Positions 26,201 through 33,577 of a stretch of DNA of 64,000 bases are shown here, piece by piece. Source of the stretch: Oscillospiraceae bacterium (GTDB lineage Bacteria > Bacillota > Clostridia > Oscillospirales > Oscillospiraceae); NCBI GenBank assembly GCA_902775355.1, contig CACYLY010000008.1:22703-86702 (forward strand). Direction: 5' to 3'. Made by a program: the position numbers and the translations under genes. Under the pieces are notes generated by a model that saw nothing but the letters and a program-made list of their open reading frames with translations, did not search any database and was not told the origin of the DNA. Each line of letters opens with the position of its first letter. The first letter of the stretch is position 1.

Positions 26201-27382
26201 CGGAACGGCACCTTCCGGGAGGATGACAACGGAGCCTGGATCTGGTACACGCCCAACACCAGTTATCGGCTGAGGGTCGATCCCGACACGGTGATCGTCA
26301 CCGACCACGACGGCATCCCCGTGGACGAGGAGCACTTCCCCGACCCGATTTTCCGCGCCTACGTGGCGGAGAACTTTGACCTCGACCGCAACGGTTACCT
26401 GACGGATTTCGAGTGCGAAAGCGTCCGTGAAATTGATGTGGTCGACAAGAGGATCAGCTCGCTCCTGGGCATCGAATACTTCTACGAGGCGACGGTGCTG
26501 GATGCGGAAAGCAACGAATTGACCTCCCTGGATCTCAGCCACAATGTCTGCCTCGTATCGGTATCCCTCCCCTACAACCAGTTGACGAGCCTGGATATCA
26601 GCGGACTGGACCAGCTGGAGCTTCTGGACGTGGAATTGAACGGCCTGACCAGCCTGGATCTGAGCACCAACACCGCCCTGCTGAGCCTGTACTGCAGTGA
26701 GAACGCGCTCACCGCTCTGGACGTCTCCGCCTGCACGGAGCTGCAAAAGCTGTATTGCAACGACAACGCCCTGACGGAGCTGGACGTGAGCGCCAACACC
26801 GCCCTGACGGAGCTGTTCTGCGACGCCAACGCCCTGACGGAGCTGGATCTGAGCAAAAACACCGCCCTCCAGATGCTCGGCGTTTCCCAATGTGAACTGA
26901 GCGCTCTGGACGTCAGCACGCTGCCCGCGCTGCAGCGGCTGGCTTGCTACGACAACCCGCTGAGCAGCCTGAAGCTGGGGAGCCTGGAAGCCCTGCGTTA
27001 TCTGAGCTGCTATGACGTCCCCAGCCTGAACACGCTGGACATCTCCGGCTGCCCCCTGGTGATCGACGCCTATCAGAACGGTGCACAGACCGACTATTCG
27101 GAATACGGCTTTGTGCATTACGAGATCAACGGTCATATCCTGGAGATCGCCCCGGGCCAGACGGTGGCGACCGAGTTCATCCCCGACCATGTCCCCGGCG
27201 ACATCAACGGCGACGGTTCGGTGAACAACAAAGACGTGATCCGCCTCCAGAAATACCTGAAGGATCCGACCACGACGGTCGACGAGGCGGCCCTGGACGT
27301 GAACGGGGACGGCAAGGTCAACAACAAGGACCTGATCCGCCTGACGCGCTGGCTGAAGTATCACGACGTGGAGATCCACTGA
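20300..27382 (+). CDS. Giant secreted BspA-type LRR protein with dockerin
   Basis: A 2360-residue exported protein. A signal peptide covers residues 1-28, with cleavage after AALA. A Pro/Glu-rich linker runs to about residue 90. Next come seven modules of 200-280 residues. Each opens with a small domain (GxxLTWxxxxxTLYISGTGxM ... PWY) and continues with LRR_5 repeats (IGDYAFxGCxxL). Most modules end with a W...N-PL-A-LH tail. From about residue 1755 there are two EF-hand-like plus LRR blocks (LDLSxNTxLxxLxC). The C-terminal 60 residues are a type I dockerin, GDINGDGSVNNKDVIRLQ and DVNGDGKVNNKDLIRL, two calcium loops. The RBS is GAAGGAGG. No cohesin or scaffoldin gene is in the window. Likely role is surface adhesion or complex assembly. 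Confidence 0.95.
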   Translation: MKRMNRLLSILLVLVFLASLFPTAALAEEPEEPAPAEEPGIEEPAPAEEPGEDPEPIEEPEEEPEPLTPLEGEDPEALPQPGDEPQEIIASGQLTQTISWSVESSSGGTTLYISAANTTYENVDLSEGGAAPWYEYRSQIHTVQVGSGITRIGNYWFYGMGANEFKFADSVYEIGDHAFEGCSGLGKTQNFGELGGILPKNLEKIGSYAFKDCTGLVAAYNFPGTLTSLDVGAFYGCTNLTTAYVPAAVGSVPMSCFENCTKLYAVALPEGLTRIWSSAFKNSGLQSLYTPSTMQYVMANACEGCGDLQYAVFNEGLRSIGGSAFKDCAKLKNVELYGPAGMWGFSIGNDAFKNCPKIESVDFHGKLSEWVHLMLPNIGEGNEDLLNAQLNCEPDGMCGENLTWYFDESDNTLYISGTGEMYTNWGMSNRPWEDHKDAIENVRIGMGCTSIGDFAFYGITIQNLYLPNTLTQIRRYAFNNSLSTGSDLFFEGTKAEYDAIDVDATCVLQLSWPTKHYEAIDRGKCGDYMNWVFDGETLYISGPNSGVMWDFDTAGEQPWYAYRDEVKKVQFSSGFYGYVGDNAFCGFSALETVDLAAGPHTLGDYAFYGCTNLSSIYLQKDYIQRIGRYCFACCTSLTSVTTSPYMLELGDYAFYGCTSLTGFVCNSGDSSLYIRTLPDHFLEGCTALTHVSIPYITGIGENCFAGCTSLPEVSLPRVKTIGNGAFYNCSALSVIGTPALTAIGDEAFARCTALHTVYFPTTLQTLGEAAFSGSGLNGALSLPDGMTEIASFAFSDTAITSVTIPTSVLTVREGAFSACHSLADVYYDGAQAMWDRITIEDSNEPLLEAELHLNPSSGELGENISWSLSSDGVLTISGTGSMDDFASAAERPWHTSADAIHTVRVLPGVTTVAKYSFKDLTNLTTVELADSVTAIYDYAFTNCNSLTELELPPRLWCIGNFCFQNCISLTGIQMPDTVTFLGVYAFGYCRSLQTANVSPNLRDSNLTARAFEGCSKLESIDIPEGIQTIGLYAFNGCSRLTVVYLPSSLLPASGDTYTVDHDAFNGCTALTDVYYNGTLTEWKALNVNETGNEPLAAALLHVLPETGSFGEGLTWAYEDGILTISGSGPMPNYAEPTQQPWFDYEDMILHVRVLDGVTTAGDYAFFGFNRLQTMELADSVTFIGYRSFAFCPQIESLELPANLVTIGLSAFEGCSGFPGQNVVLPETVKNISDKAFMGCGFDSVTLPASLELLGNGVFQSCPNLLFADFAEGCSLTAIPEDSFRDCPNFMLADVPEGITTIGKNAFRNDPNLELARLPASLTLVKQYAFYGCSGLTQVSYGGTLDEWNAITIESYNQPLLNATLIYVPYRGQLCADIWWWINSEGELIVQGTGSMPDFASAYGQPWYEYREQITGIIVSGVDYIGDYAFAELSKVTQVWKSNSITAIGDHAFEKCSSLLNFNCPDSLESIGDKAFYRCTALESVNFNGQLADIGERAFDSCRSLTDLSLPASLLYGGVGKSAFSGCESLQFLQIEGLEEIPSGAFYHCDALESVSLPRSLTSVGVGAFSCCDALLDVWYEGRMVEWNQIDIGANNEPLLNANLHCAPNGGVLANGLIWSWQNGVLTVSGNAPMPDFANNWETPWYGLEPYTTAIVIEEGVKSVGKSAFVTFTEVTELNLPEGLTEIGKYAFDHCSGLESVTLPASLVSVDLAAFGHCTALADVWYRGTPYAWEMELAVAGYNEPLNNATLHYTMEGVPIDAEHFPCDAFCAYVRDEFDPDSNWLLTPDEIGEACTVDVTGDDFTSLQGIEYLTELEELYCYGCNLTELDVSSLEHLYYVDCDANQLTADTLRLPAGLTILICSGNGGLKSLDLSGLPHLSDLSCDETGLTELDLSANPDLRYLYCQKNELTSLDVSGNTKLAILVCADNPLTELNLGESENLGVLDCYQTDLTRLDITGCPILLNAYRNGTFREDDNGAWIWYTPNTSYRLRVDPDTVIVTDHDGIPVDEEHFPDPIFRAYVAENFDLDRNGYLTDFECESVREIDVVDKRISSLLGIEYFYEATVLDAESNELTSLDLSHNVCLVSVSLPYNQLTSLDISGLDQLELLDVELNGLTSLDLSTNTALLSLYCSENALTALDVSACTELQKLYCNDNALTELDVSANTALTELFCDANALTELDLSKNTALQMLGVSQCELSALDVSTLPALQRLACYDNPLSSLKLGSLEALRYLSCYDVPSLNTLDISGCPLVIDAYQNGAQTDYSEYGFVHYEINGHILEIAPGQTVATEFIPDHVPGDINGDGSVNNKDVIRLQKYLKDPTTTVDEAALDVNGDGKVNNKDLIRLTRWLKYHDVEIH

Positions 27383-27384
27383 CA

Positions 27385-27416
27385 ATTCGGAATTCGGAGT
27401 TCGGAATTCGGAATTG
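27385..27416. repeat. Heptamer array (AATTCGG)
   Basis: About 4-5 units of AATTCGG/AGTTCGG start 2 bp after the LRR gene stop. Confidence 0.8.
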
Positions 27417-27539
27417 GGATCCGCTTCGCGGGGACCTTATCCACCGCAAGCGGTCCCCCTTCCCCGTGCGCGGGGAAGGCAACCGCGGGATCCGGAACAA
27501 CAACACAAAACGCGGGGACGCGGCGATTTTCGCCGCGTC

Positions 27540-28235
27540 CCTTTTCGCAGGGGCGACCTTTGGTCGCCCGCTGGTCCGCATCCACGTTCCGTCCCCCGCC
27601 GTAGGGGCTGGCGCCCTCGACAGCCCGCCGACGCGCGCTGTTGACCCGTAGCGCCGGGCATTGCCCGGCGTCGTTTCGCATTGGCGCTGCGTTCCTTGCC
27701 GTAGGGGCGACCTTTGGTCGCCCGCCGTGCTCACGCCCGTCTTCCGCCGTAGGGGCGCTTCACGAAGCGTCCGCCCATCCCGCGCCCGTAGGGGCGACCT
27801 TTGGTCGCCCGCCGCTGCGCACGTGTGCGTAATCCACGGCGCGATGAAGGCATCGCGCCCTACGCGGCCCGCCGCCATGCGCCCCCACCCATCCCGCGCC
27901 CGTAGGGGCGACCCTTGTGGTCGCCCGCCGTTGCGCACGTGTGCGTGATCCACGGCGCGATGAGGGCATCGCGCCCTACGCGGCCCGCCGCCATGCGCCC
28001 CCCCGCCGTAGGGGCGCTTCACGAAGCGCCCGCCCGTCCCACGCCCGTAGGGGCGACCCTTGTGGTCGCCCGCCGTTGCGCACGTGTGCGTGATTCACGG
28101 CGCGATGAGGGCATCGCGCCCTACGCGGCCCGCCGCCATGCGCTTCCGCCGTAGGGGCGCTTCACGAAGCGCCCGCCCATCCCGCGCCCGTAGGGGCGAC
28201 CTTTGGTCGCCCGCTGCCCCGTGCTCCGGACCGAA
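27540..28235. repeat. Dense field of GTAGGGGC hairpins with a 143-bp composite repeat
   Basis: At least 13 hairpins lie in about 700 bp. Stem types are GCGACC/GGTCGC, GCGCTTC/GAAGCGC, GCGATG/CATCGC, CGCCGGGC and GGGCTG. From 27787 a composite order (GACC hairpin, TGCGCACGTGTGCG, GATG hairpin, CTTC hairpin) repeats with copies starting at 27787, 27901, 28046 and 28189. The first copy lacks the CTTC hairpin and the last is truncated. No gene is present between 27383 and 28314. Confidence 0.88.
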
Positions 28236-28249
28236 TCGCGTAAAACACT

Positions 28250-28285
28250 GGGCGGATCCGTACCGTTTTCGATACGGATCCGCCC
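28250..28285 (-). terminator. Terminator after the exonuclease gene
   Basis: A 13-bp perfect stem GGGCGGATCCGTA / TACGGATCCGCCC with a 10-base loop. It ends the pyk-exonuclease operon on the minus strand. The T run is weak. Confidence 0.65.
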
Positions 28286-28314
28286 ATGATTCTATTTTTG
28301 TCGCCCCCGCCGCC

Positions 28315-28854
28315 TCAGGCCATCCGATAGCTGCGGATATACTTTTCCGGCTCCGCCCCGCTCTCCATATACCGGATCAGGATCTCGGCGCAGGCGTGAC
28401 TGTCGCTGTCGGCCCGGTGGTGGTTGAGACAGATGCCGTAGTGCTCGCACAGGTCGTTCAGCTTGTGGCTGATCCCCGGCAGAAGGCTGCGGCCCATGGT
28501 CACGGTGCAGACGCCCCGGACATAGGGCTTCCAGGCGATCTCATAGCTCTCCAGGCACTTGCGCAGCACCCCGATATCAAAGCTGGCGTTGTGGGCAGCC
28601 AGGACTCCCGAGGACAGCAGCGGCTCGATCTCCGGCCAGAGCTCCGGAAAGCTTGGCGCGTCGAACACCGTCTCCTCGTTGATGCCGGTGAGCTGGGAGT
28701 TGAACCAGTCAAAGGGCTGCTCCGGGTCCACCAGGGAGTAGAACTCCCGGACGATGCGCCCGTCCTCCACCACGCTGATGCCGATGGCGCTCATGCGGCT
28801 GTTATAACGGTTGGGCGTCTCCACGTCGAAGGCGACGTAACGCTGAACGGGCAT
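28315..28854 (-). CDS. DEDDh 3'-5' exonuclease (DnaQ/epsilon-like)
   Basis: A 179-residue stand-alone exonuclease. The DEDDh motifs are FDVETPN (ExoI; D and E), AAHNASFDIGVL (ExoII) and HHRADSDSHACAEI (ExoIII; H and D). It lacks a polymerase or BRCT domain. Such proteins may proofread or trim DNA or RNA ends. The start is 3 bp from the pyk stop, so it is cotranscribed with pyk. Its C terminus YIRSYRMA is close to a terminator. Confidence 0.9.
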   Translation of the reverse strand: MPVQRYVAFDVETPNRYNSRMSAIGISVVEDGRIVREFYSLVDPEQPFDWFNSQLTGINEETVFDAPSFPELWPEIEPLLSSGVLAAHNASFDIGVLRKCLESYEIAWKPYVRGVCTVTMGRSLLPGISHKLNDLCEHYGICLNHHRADSDSHACAEILIRYMESGAEPEKYIRSYRMA

Positions 28855-28857
28855 GGC

Positions 28858-30270
28858 TCACACCGTCTCGATGCGGATCTCGTTGGTGTTGCCGCTCTTG
28901 CCGTTGGTGTCGCCGCCGGTGACCACCACGGTGTCCCCCGAATTCAGGTTCAGCGCTTCCCTGGCGGCCTTCAGGGCGTAGTAATACAGCACCGAGATGT
29001 TGGGGAACTGCTCGGTCAGCAGGGGCACCACGCCCCAGGACAGGGCCAACTTGTACCAGGCGCGCTTGCCGGTGGCCAGACCCAGGATCGTGATGGGCGC
29101 CCGGAAGCGGGAGACCATACGCACGGTCATGCCGCTGAGGGAGGTGACCACGATGGCCTTGGCCTGCAGGTCGATGGCCATGGTGCAGGCCGCGTGGGAG
29201 ATGGCGTCCACCCGGTTGTGGATGAGGAAGGGCCGGGTGCGGAACTGCTCGATGTAGTCGATGTGCTTCTCGGTCTCCTCGGCGATCTCGCCCATGACCC
29301 GCAGGGCCTCCACCGGGTACTTGCCCGCGGCGGACTCGCCGGAGAGCATCACGGCGCTGGTGCCGTCGTAGACCGCGTTGGCCACGTCGCTGATCTCCGC
29401 CCGGGTGGGCCGGGGATTGGAGATCATGCTCTCCAGCATCTCCGTGGCGGTGATGACCCGCTTGCCCAGCATGCGGCACTTGGTGATCAGATGCTTCTGG
29501 ATGGCGGGCAGTTCCGTGAAGGGCACCTCCACGCCCAGGTCGCCCCGGGCCACCATGATGCCCTCGCAGACGGTGCAGATCTCGTCGATATTGTCCACGC
29601 CGGACTGGTTCTCGATCTTGGCGATCACGTCGATATCCCCGCCGCCGTTGGCCTTGAGGAAGCTCTTCATGTCCACCAGATCCTGCTTGCAGGAGACAAA
29701 GGAGGCGGCCACATAGTCCACGCCGTTTTGGATGCCGAAGAGCAGGTCCGCCTTGTCCTGCTCGCTGAGGAAGGTCTGGCGCAGCACCTTGCCGGGGAAG
29801 CTCATGCTCTTGCGGTTGGACAGGACGCCGCCGGTGAGCACCTCGCAGCGGATCTCCGTGCCCTCGATCTCCAGCACCCGGAAGATGACCAGGCCGTTGT
29901 TGACCAGGATCCGGTCGCCCGGCTCCAGATCCTCGGCCAGACCCTTGTAGCTGACGGAGACGATGGATTCGTCCCCCTCGATCTCCCGGGTGGTGAAGGT
30001 GAAGCTGTCCCCGTCCTGCAGGGTGATCGACCCGTCCCGGAAGGTGCGGATGCGGTACTCGGGGCCCTTGGTGTCCAGCATGATGGCGATGGGCAGGCCC
30101 AGCTCCTCCCGTACGGCCTTGATCATGTCGATCTTCTTCTGGTGCTCCTCATGGGTTCCGTGGGAGAAGTTCAGCCGGGCCACGTTCAGCCCGTTCAGGC
30201 ACATCTCCCGGAAAACCTCCGGCTTTTCGCTGGAGGGGCCGATGGTGCAGACGATTTTGGTTTTTCTCAT
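28858..30270 (-). CDS. pyk: Pyruvate kinase
   Basis: Last step of glycolysis, phosphoenolpyruvate plus ADP to pyruvate plus ATP. The 470 residues cover the N-terminal, A, B and C domains without the extra C-terminal PEP-utiliser domain found in Bacillus enzymes. Motifs are KIVCTIGPSS, NFSHGTHEEH, MLDTKGPEYR, the catalytic VIAKIENQSG, and VARGDLGVEVP. I chose ATG 30268-30270 with AAAGGTGG upstream; an in-frame GTG four codons earlier lies within the ribosome site. A strong promoter lies at 30321-30349. Confidence 0.97.
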   Translation of the reverse strand: MRKTKIVCTIGPSSEKPEVFREMCLNGLNVARLNFSHGTHEEHQKKIDMIKAVREELGLPIAIMLDTKGPEYRIRTFRDGSITLQDGDSFTFTTREIEGDESIVSVSYKGLAEDLEPGDRILVNNGLVIFRVLEIEGTEIRCEVLTGGVLSNRKSMSFPGKVLRQTFLSEQDKADLLFGIQNGVDYVAASFVSCKQDLVDMKSFLKANGGGDIDVIAKIENQSGVDNIDEICTVCEGIMVARGDLGVEVPFTELPAIQKHLITKCRMLGKRVITATEMLESMISNPRPTRAEISDVANAVYDGTSAVMLSGESAAGKYPVEALRVMGEIAEETEKHIDYIEQFRTRPFLIHNRVDAISHAACTMAIDLQAKAIVVTSLSGMTVRMVSRFRAPITILGLATGKRAWYKLALSWGVVPLLTEQFPNISVLYYYALKAAREALNLNSGDTVVVTGGDTNGKSGNTNEIRIETV

Positions 30271-30320
30271 AGCCGTTTCCACCTTTCATTTCAGCGATCT
30301 CACGCAAATTCCGATGATTC

Positions 30321-30349
30321 ATTGTATCATGAACCTCTCTGCCGCGCAA
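30321..30349 (-). promoter_or_regulatory. Sigma-A promoter of pyk
   Basis: Minus strand: -35 TTGCGC (30344-30349), 17-bp spacer, -10 TACAAT (30321-30326). Confidence 0.65.
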
Positions 30350-30432
30350 TCTCATTTTCCCGCTCCCCGGCGGATCGCGGCGCAAGGGGCCGCCGGTCCC
30401 GCCGCCGCGTGAAAAGCAAAATAAAGAAAAAA

Positions 30433-30465
30433 GGGGCGGTCCACCAATGTGAAGTGAACCGCCCC
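30433..30465 (-). terminator. Terminator of the VTC-DUF4956-CotH operon
   Basis: Stem GGGGCGGTyCAC / GTGrACCGCCCC with an 8-10 base loop. On the minus strand TTTTTTCTTT follows directly. On the plus strand GGTTTTTT follows, so it works both ways. Confidence 0.8.
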
Positions 30466-30476
30466 GGTTTTTTCTT

Positions 30477-32645
30477 TTATCTTCTTCTCTTGTACAGGAA
30501 GGCTGCCAGCAGGCCGCCGATCAGGACCGCTGTGCAGATCAGCACGATCGGCCAGTCGGTCGTTTTCGTGCCGGTCTCTGAGGAGGAGGGTGCGTTCGGC
30601 CGCTCGCCCGGCGCAGAGGGCCGCTCCCCGCTCTCCCGGTCCGGCGCCGTCCCGTTTCCGGAGGGCTGCGCTTCACCGCCGGCAGAGCTGGCTTCGTTTC
30701 CACCGGGAGCAGGCCCGCCGCCCGGGCCGCCGGCTTCGCTGCCCTCGGAGCTTGCCTCCGTTCCTCCGGGAGCGCTCCCCTGCTGCGGCGCGTCCTGTCC
30801 GGGGCCGCCGCCGAAGGGATTGCCGCCACCGCCCGGGAAGCCGCCTTCTCCGCCGCCGCCCATGGAGCCCATGTCGGAGAGCGTGAGCGCGGAAGCGTCG
30901 ATCAGCGCGGAGGAATCCGCCTGCTGTCCTTCGTCCGTGGAGGGGATCGTCCCGTCCAGCTGGCCGAGGACGCTCTCCGTGCGCTTTTCGCAGAAGCTGC
31001 GCAGCGTCGCAACGCCCGTCTCAAACTCCTCGTACGTGCAGAAGGCCGTCGGGTCTTTTTCCACATAGGGCGCGATCAGGGCATAGGTCTCGTCGATGAT
31101 GGACGTGATATCGACCGTTTCCAGGAACTCCGCGAAATACTGGTGATAGAGCTCTGTGTATTCCTCGTTCCGGATAATCCAGTCGGCCATCGGGCGCGTG
31201 CCGTCGCCGCTGACGGAGAGGGGCGAGTCGATCGGGTCGTTGACGGCGCTGGTCGCGTCGCTGCCCTGGAAGGTGCCGAAGGCCAGGTTATAGTCCCAGG
31301 GGATCATACGGAACTTCCCGTCCGCCTCATGCAGATAGTAATTGTGCACCATGGAGCCGGTATAGCTGTCGCCGTTGACCAGGTAGTTGTGGACGACGAA
31401 ATAGCGCAGCAGCTCGTCGATGTCCAGCACATCTTCCAGGTTCTCTCCCTCGCTGAGGGTCTTCAGGCTGCCGATCAGCCGCGCCTGATCGGCCTTGGTG
31501 ACGGCAGTTTTGGCGTTGCCGAAGATATTGCTGTAGCTGTCCGGGTCGTCGTCGGCATACTGCAGCTTCACGTCGCCGCTGCCCATGCCCATGCCGCCGC
31601 CGAAGCCCCCAAAGCCGCCGGGGAAGCCGCCGCCTCCGCCGGGAAATCCGCCGTCCCCGCCGGGGAAGCCGCCGCCTCCGCCGGATAATCCGCCGTCTCC
31701 GCCGGGGAAGCCGCCGTCTCCGCCGGGAGGCGAGGGGCGATCCCCGCCGCCGGGCATGCCGGAGGGCGCTCCCTGGCCGCCGCCGGGACCGGCCCCCCCA
31801 GGACCGCCGCCTGCGGAGCTGGCCTCGTTTCCACCTGCGGAGCTGGCCTCGCCGCCGCCCGGGTTGCCGGCCTCGCCGGAGGGCTGTTCCGAAGGGGCAG
31901 GCGTTTCCGCGCTCTCCGCGTTCTCGCCGTTCTCGCTGTTGCCCCAGGGGAAGCCCATGGCCTCCGCGTTCTCATTGACAAAATCCTCGATGTTGAAGTC
32001 CTGGCCGTTGCCCGGGCCGCCGCCGCCCATGCTCATCGAGTCCGGCTTGTAGAGGTCGCCCTCGCCGCCGTAGACGCGCTGCATGAAGCTGTCCTCCACG
32101 GCCTCCACCGCCAGATACAGGCCCCAGTCCTCGCCGTTGACGGTCACCCAGACATAGGAGCACAGCGGCGCGTCGGCGCCGAACTCCGCCATCAGGCGGT
32201 AGGCCAGGTAGTCCTTCATGTAGGTGTTGTCCTGGATCAGGTTGTTCAGGCAGAGCTTATCCAGGCCCTTGTAGGTCTTCCCGGTCTCGTAGTGGTCGAA
32301 CTCCAGCTTGAGGCTGTAGCGCTGGGAGCCCATGGAGGCCACCGAGGACAGGGAGGTGTTCCCCTTGCCGCGGATCGCCACGTTCTTGACCGCCTCGTTG
32401 TCGATGACCACGCTGCAGGCCGTGTATTCCTCGCTGGTCGCCGTCTGGATAAAGGCGTCCCAGTCGTCGATGACGATATCGATGGTGTGGACGCGGCTGG
32501 TGTCGAACAGCGTCTTTTCATAGCCCATCGTGCGCTCCGCAGCGGAGAGGCCCAGCGCCTCGCCGTTCATGAAGAGGCCGGTGATCAGCAGGGCGAGCAG
32601 CGTGATGACAACGCAGATCCGGTCGATATGCTTATGCGTTGACAT
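30477..32645 (-). CDS. CotH family kinase-like protein with Gly-rich inserts
   Basis: A 722-residue membrane-anchored protein. An N-terminal signal anchor (residues 10-28) and a C-terminal helix (about 696-716, followed by KRRR) suggest both ends sit at the membrane. The CotH domain, an atypical protein kinase fold, is split. The first part (about 45-225) has IRGKGNTSL, SLKLEFD, CLNNLIQDNTYMKDYLAYRL and the VEDSFMQRVYG segment. The second (about 365-560) has FVVHNYLVNGDSYTGS and the metal-binding PWDYNLAFG. A Gly/Pro-rich low-complexity stretch of about 130 residues lies between them. A second Gly/Ser-rich stretch precedes the C-terminal helix. It lies in an operon with VTC and DUF4956, a partnership seen in many Gram-positives. 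Confidence 0.92.
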   Translation of the reverse strand: MSTHKHIDRICVVITLLALLITGLFMNGEALGLSAAERTMGYEKTLFDTSRVHTIDIVIDDWDAFIQTATSEEYTACSVVIDNEAVKNVAIRGKGNTSLSSVASMGSQRYSLKLEFDHYETGKTYKGLDKLCLNNLIQDNTYMKDYLAYRLMAEFGADAPLCSYVWVTVNGEDWGLYLAVEAVEDSFMQRVYGGEGDLYKPDSMSMGGGGPGNGQDFNIEDFVNENAEAMGFPWGNSENGENAESAETPAPSEQPSGEAGNPGGGEASSAGGNEASSAGGGPGGAGPGGGQGAPSGMPGGGDRPSPPGGDGGFPGGDGGLSGGGGGFPGGDGGFPGGGGGFPGGFGGFGGGMGMGSGDVKLQYADDDPDSYSNIFGNAKTAVTKADQARLIGSLKTLSEGENLEDVLDIDELLRYFVVHNYLVNGDSYTGSMVHNYYLHEADGKFRMIPWDYNLAFGTFQGSDATSAVNDPIDSPLSVSGDGTRPMADWIIRNEEYTELYHQYFAEFLETVDITSIIDETYALIAPYVEKDPTAFCTYEEFETGVATLRSFCEKRTESVLGQLDGTIPSTDEGQQADSSALIDASALTLSDMGSMGGGGEGGFPGGGGNPFGGGPGQDAPQQGSAPGGTEASSEGSEAGGPGGGPAPGGNEASSAGGEAQPSGNGTAPDRESGERPSAPGERPNAPSSSETGTKTTDWPIVLICTAVLIGGLLAAFLYKRRR

Positions 32646-32657
32646 GGCCGCGCCTCC

Positions 32658-33329
32658 TTAGCCCATGTATTCTCCGTTGTAGCTGACGAGCACGGCGCTC
32701 TGCACGCCCTCGAGGGCGGCCAGCTCGTTGACGAAATCGGTGTTGTCGTCCGCCAGCCGCACCTCCAGGTTCAGCTCCACCTGGCCGGCGCGGGCGGTCT
32801 TGCTCTTGCAGACGCATTTCGCGCTTTTCTCCTTCAGCAGCGTCAGCGCCCGGTCCTCGGCCGCCTTGTCGTCGCAGGAGAGCACCACGATGTAGGGGTT
32901 GACATGGGCCTTGCGGTTGGCGAAGACCAGCAGGATCAGGCCGATGACCACGCTGCCGATGACGGCCAGGGGGATAAAGCCCGCCGCCAGCACGATGCCG
33001 GCCGCGATGGCCCAGAACAGAAAGGCGATGTCCAGGGGCTCCTTGATGGCGGTGCGGAAGCGGACGATGGACAGGGCGCCCACCATGCCGAGGGACAGCA
33101 CCACGTTGCTGGTCACGGCCAGGATCACCAGGGTGGTGATCATCGTCAGCGCCACGAGGGTGACGCCGAAGCTGGAGGAGTACATGACCCCCGCAAAGGT
33201 CTTTTTGTAAATCAGAAAGATGAACATGCCGACGCCGAAGGCCAGCACCAGCGCCAGCAGCATGTCCAGCAGGCTCACGCTGGCCACGTTCTCCAGAAAG
33301 CTGGATTTGAAGATGTCAGAAAAGCTCAT
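32658..33329 (-). CDS. DUF4956 membrane protein
   Basis: A 223-residue protein. Helices at about 22-42, 50-70 and 95-135 are separated by the conserved loop GALSIVRFRTAIKEPLDIAFLFWAIAAG (residues about 85-112), diagnostic for DUF4956. A soluble C-terminal domain resembles the MgtC/DUF4956 ACT-like tail. The start ATG 33327-33329 has AAAGGAGA upstream; the longer upstream frame is a hairpin region. The function is unknown, but it is consistently linked to VTC-domain polyphosphate polymerases and CotH kinases. Confidence 0.92.
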   Translation of the reverse strand: MSFSDIFKSSFLENVASVSLLDMLLALVLAFGVGMFIFLIYKKTFAGVMYSSSFGVTLVALTMITTLVILAVTSNVVLSLGMVGALSIVRFRTAIKEPLDIAFLFWAIAAGIVLAAGFIPLAVIGSVVIGLILLVFANRKAHVNPYIVVLSCDDKAAEDRALTLLKEKSAKCVCKSKTARAGQVELNLEVRLADDNTDFVNELAALEGVQSAVLVSYNGEYMG

Positions 33330-33380
33330 AGTCGGTTCTCCTTTATCAATGTTCATGATTCGCAAGGAAAAGGGGGCGTT

Positions 33381-33573
33381 CAGAGGGGATCTCCCCTCTG
33401 ATTTTTCGCCTCGCAAAGCGAAAAACCATTCGAAATCTGTTTTTTCCGGGGGCGTGTACCTCGGGAAAAACACTTCTCGCCCCGCAAGTGTGCGAGCGTC
33501 TCACGCAAGCGAGTGCGCGCAGCGGGGTGCGATTCTTTTCAACTGTTCAGCTCCGCAGGAGCTGGACAGTTGA
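33381..33573. repeat. Train of four hairpins between VTC and DUF4956 genes
   Basis: CAGAGGGGATCTCCCCTCTG (33381-33400, perfect palindrome); TTTTTCGC/GCGAAAAA (33402-33425); TGTTTTTTCCGG / TCGGGAAAAACA (33438-33472); and a 16-bp stem TCAACTGTTCAGCTCC with a 3-base loop (33539-33573). The DNA interrupts an otherwise close operon and could trim or attenuate the transcript. Confidence 0.75.
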
Positions 33574-33577
33574 GGCG

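Noticed and set aside
20222-27385. A 2387-codon open frame antisense to the LRR gene
   Set aside because: The GC-rich and repetitive codon pattern of the LRR gene leaves the opposite strand free of stops. Its product has no domain, no ribosome site and a repetitive low-complexity composition. The sense frame has signal peptide, LRR and dockerin.
27540-28235. CRISPR array
   Set aside because: Repeats are palindromes of several types with unequal gaps. Spacer-like parts also repeat, and no cas gene is present.
28060-31068. 1002-codon open frame on the plus strand over pyk and the repeat field
   Set aside because: It covers pyruvate kinase in antisense and begins in palindromic repeats; no domain is visible.
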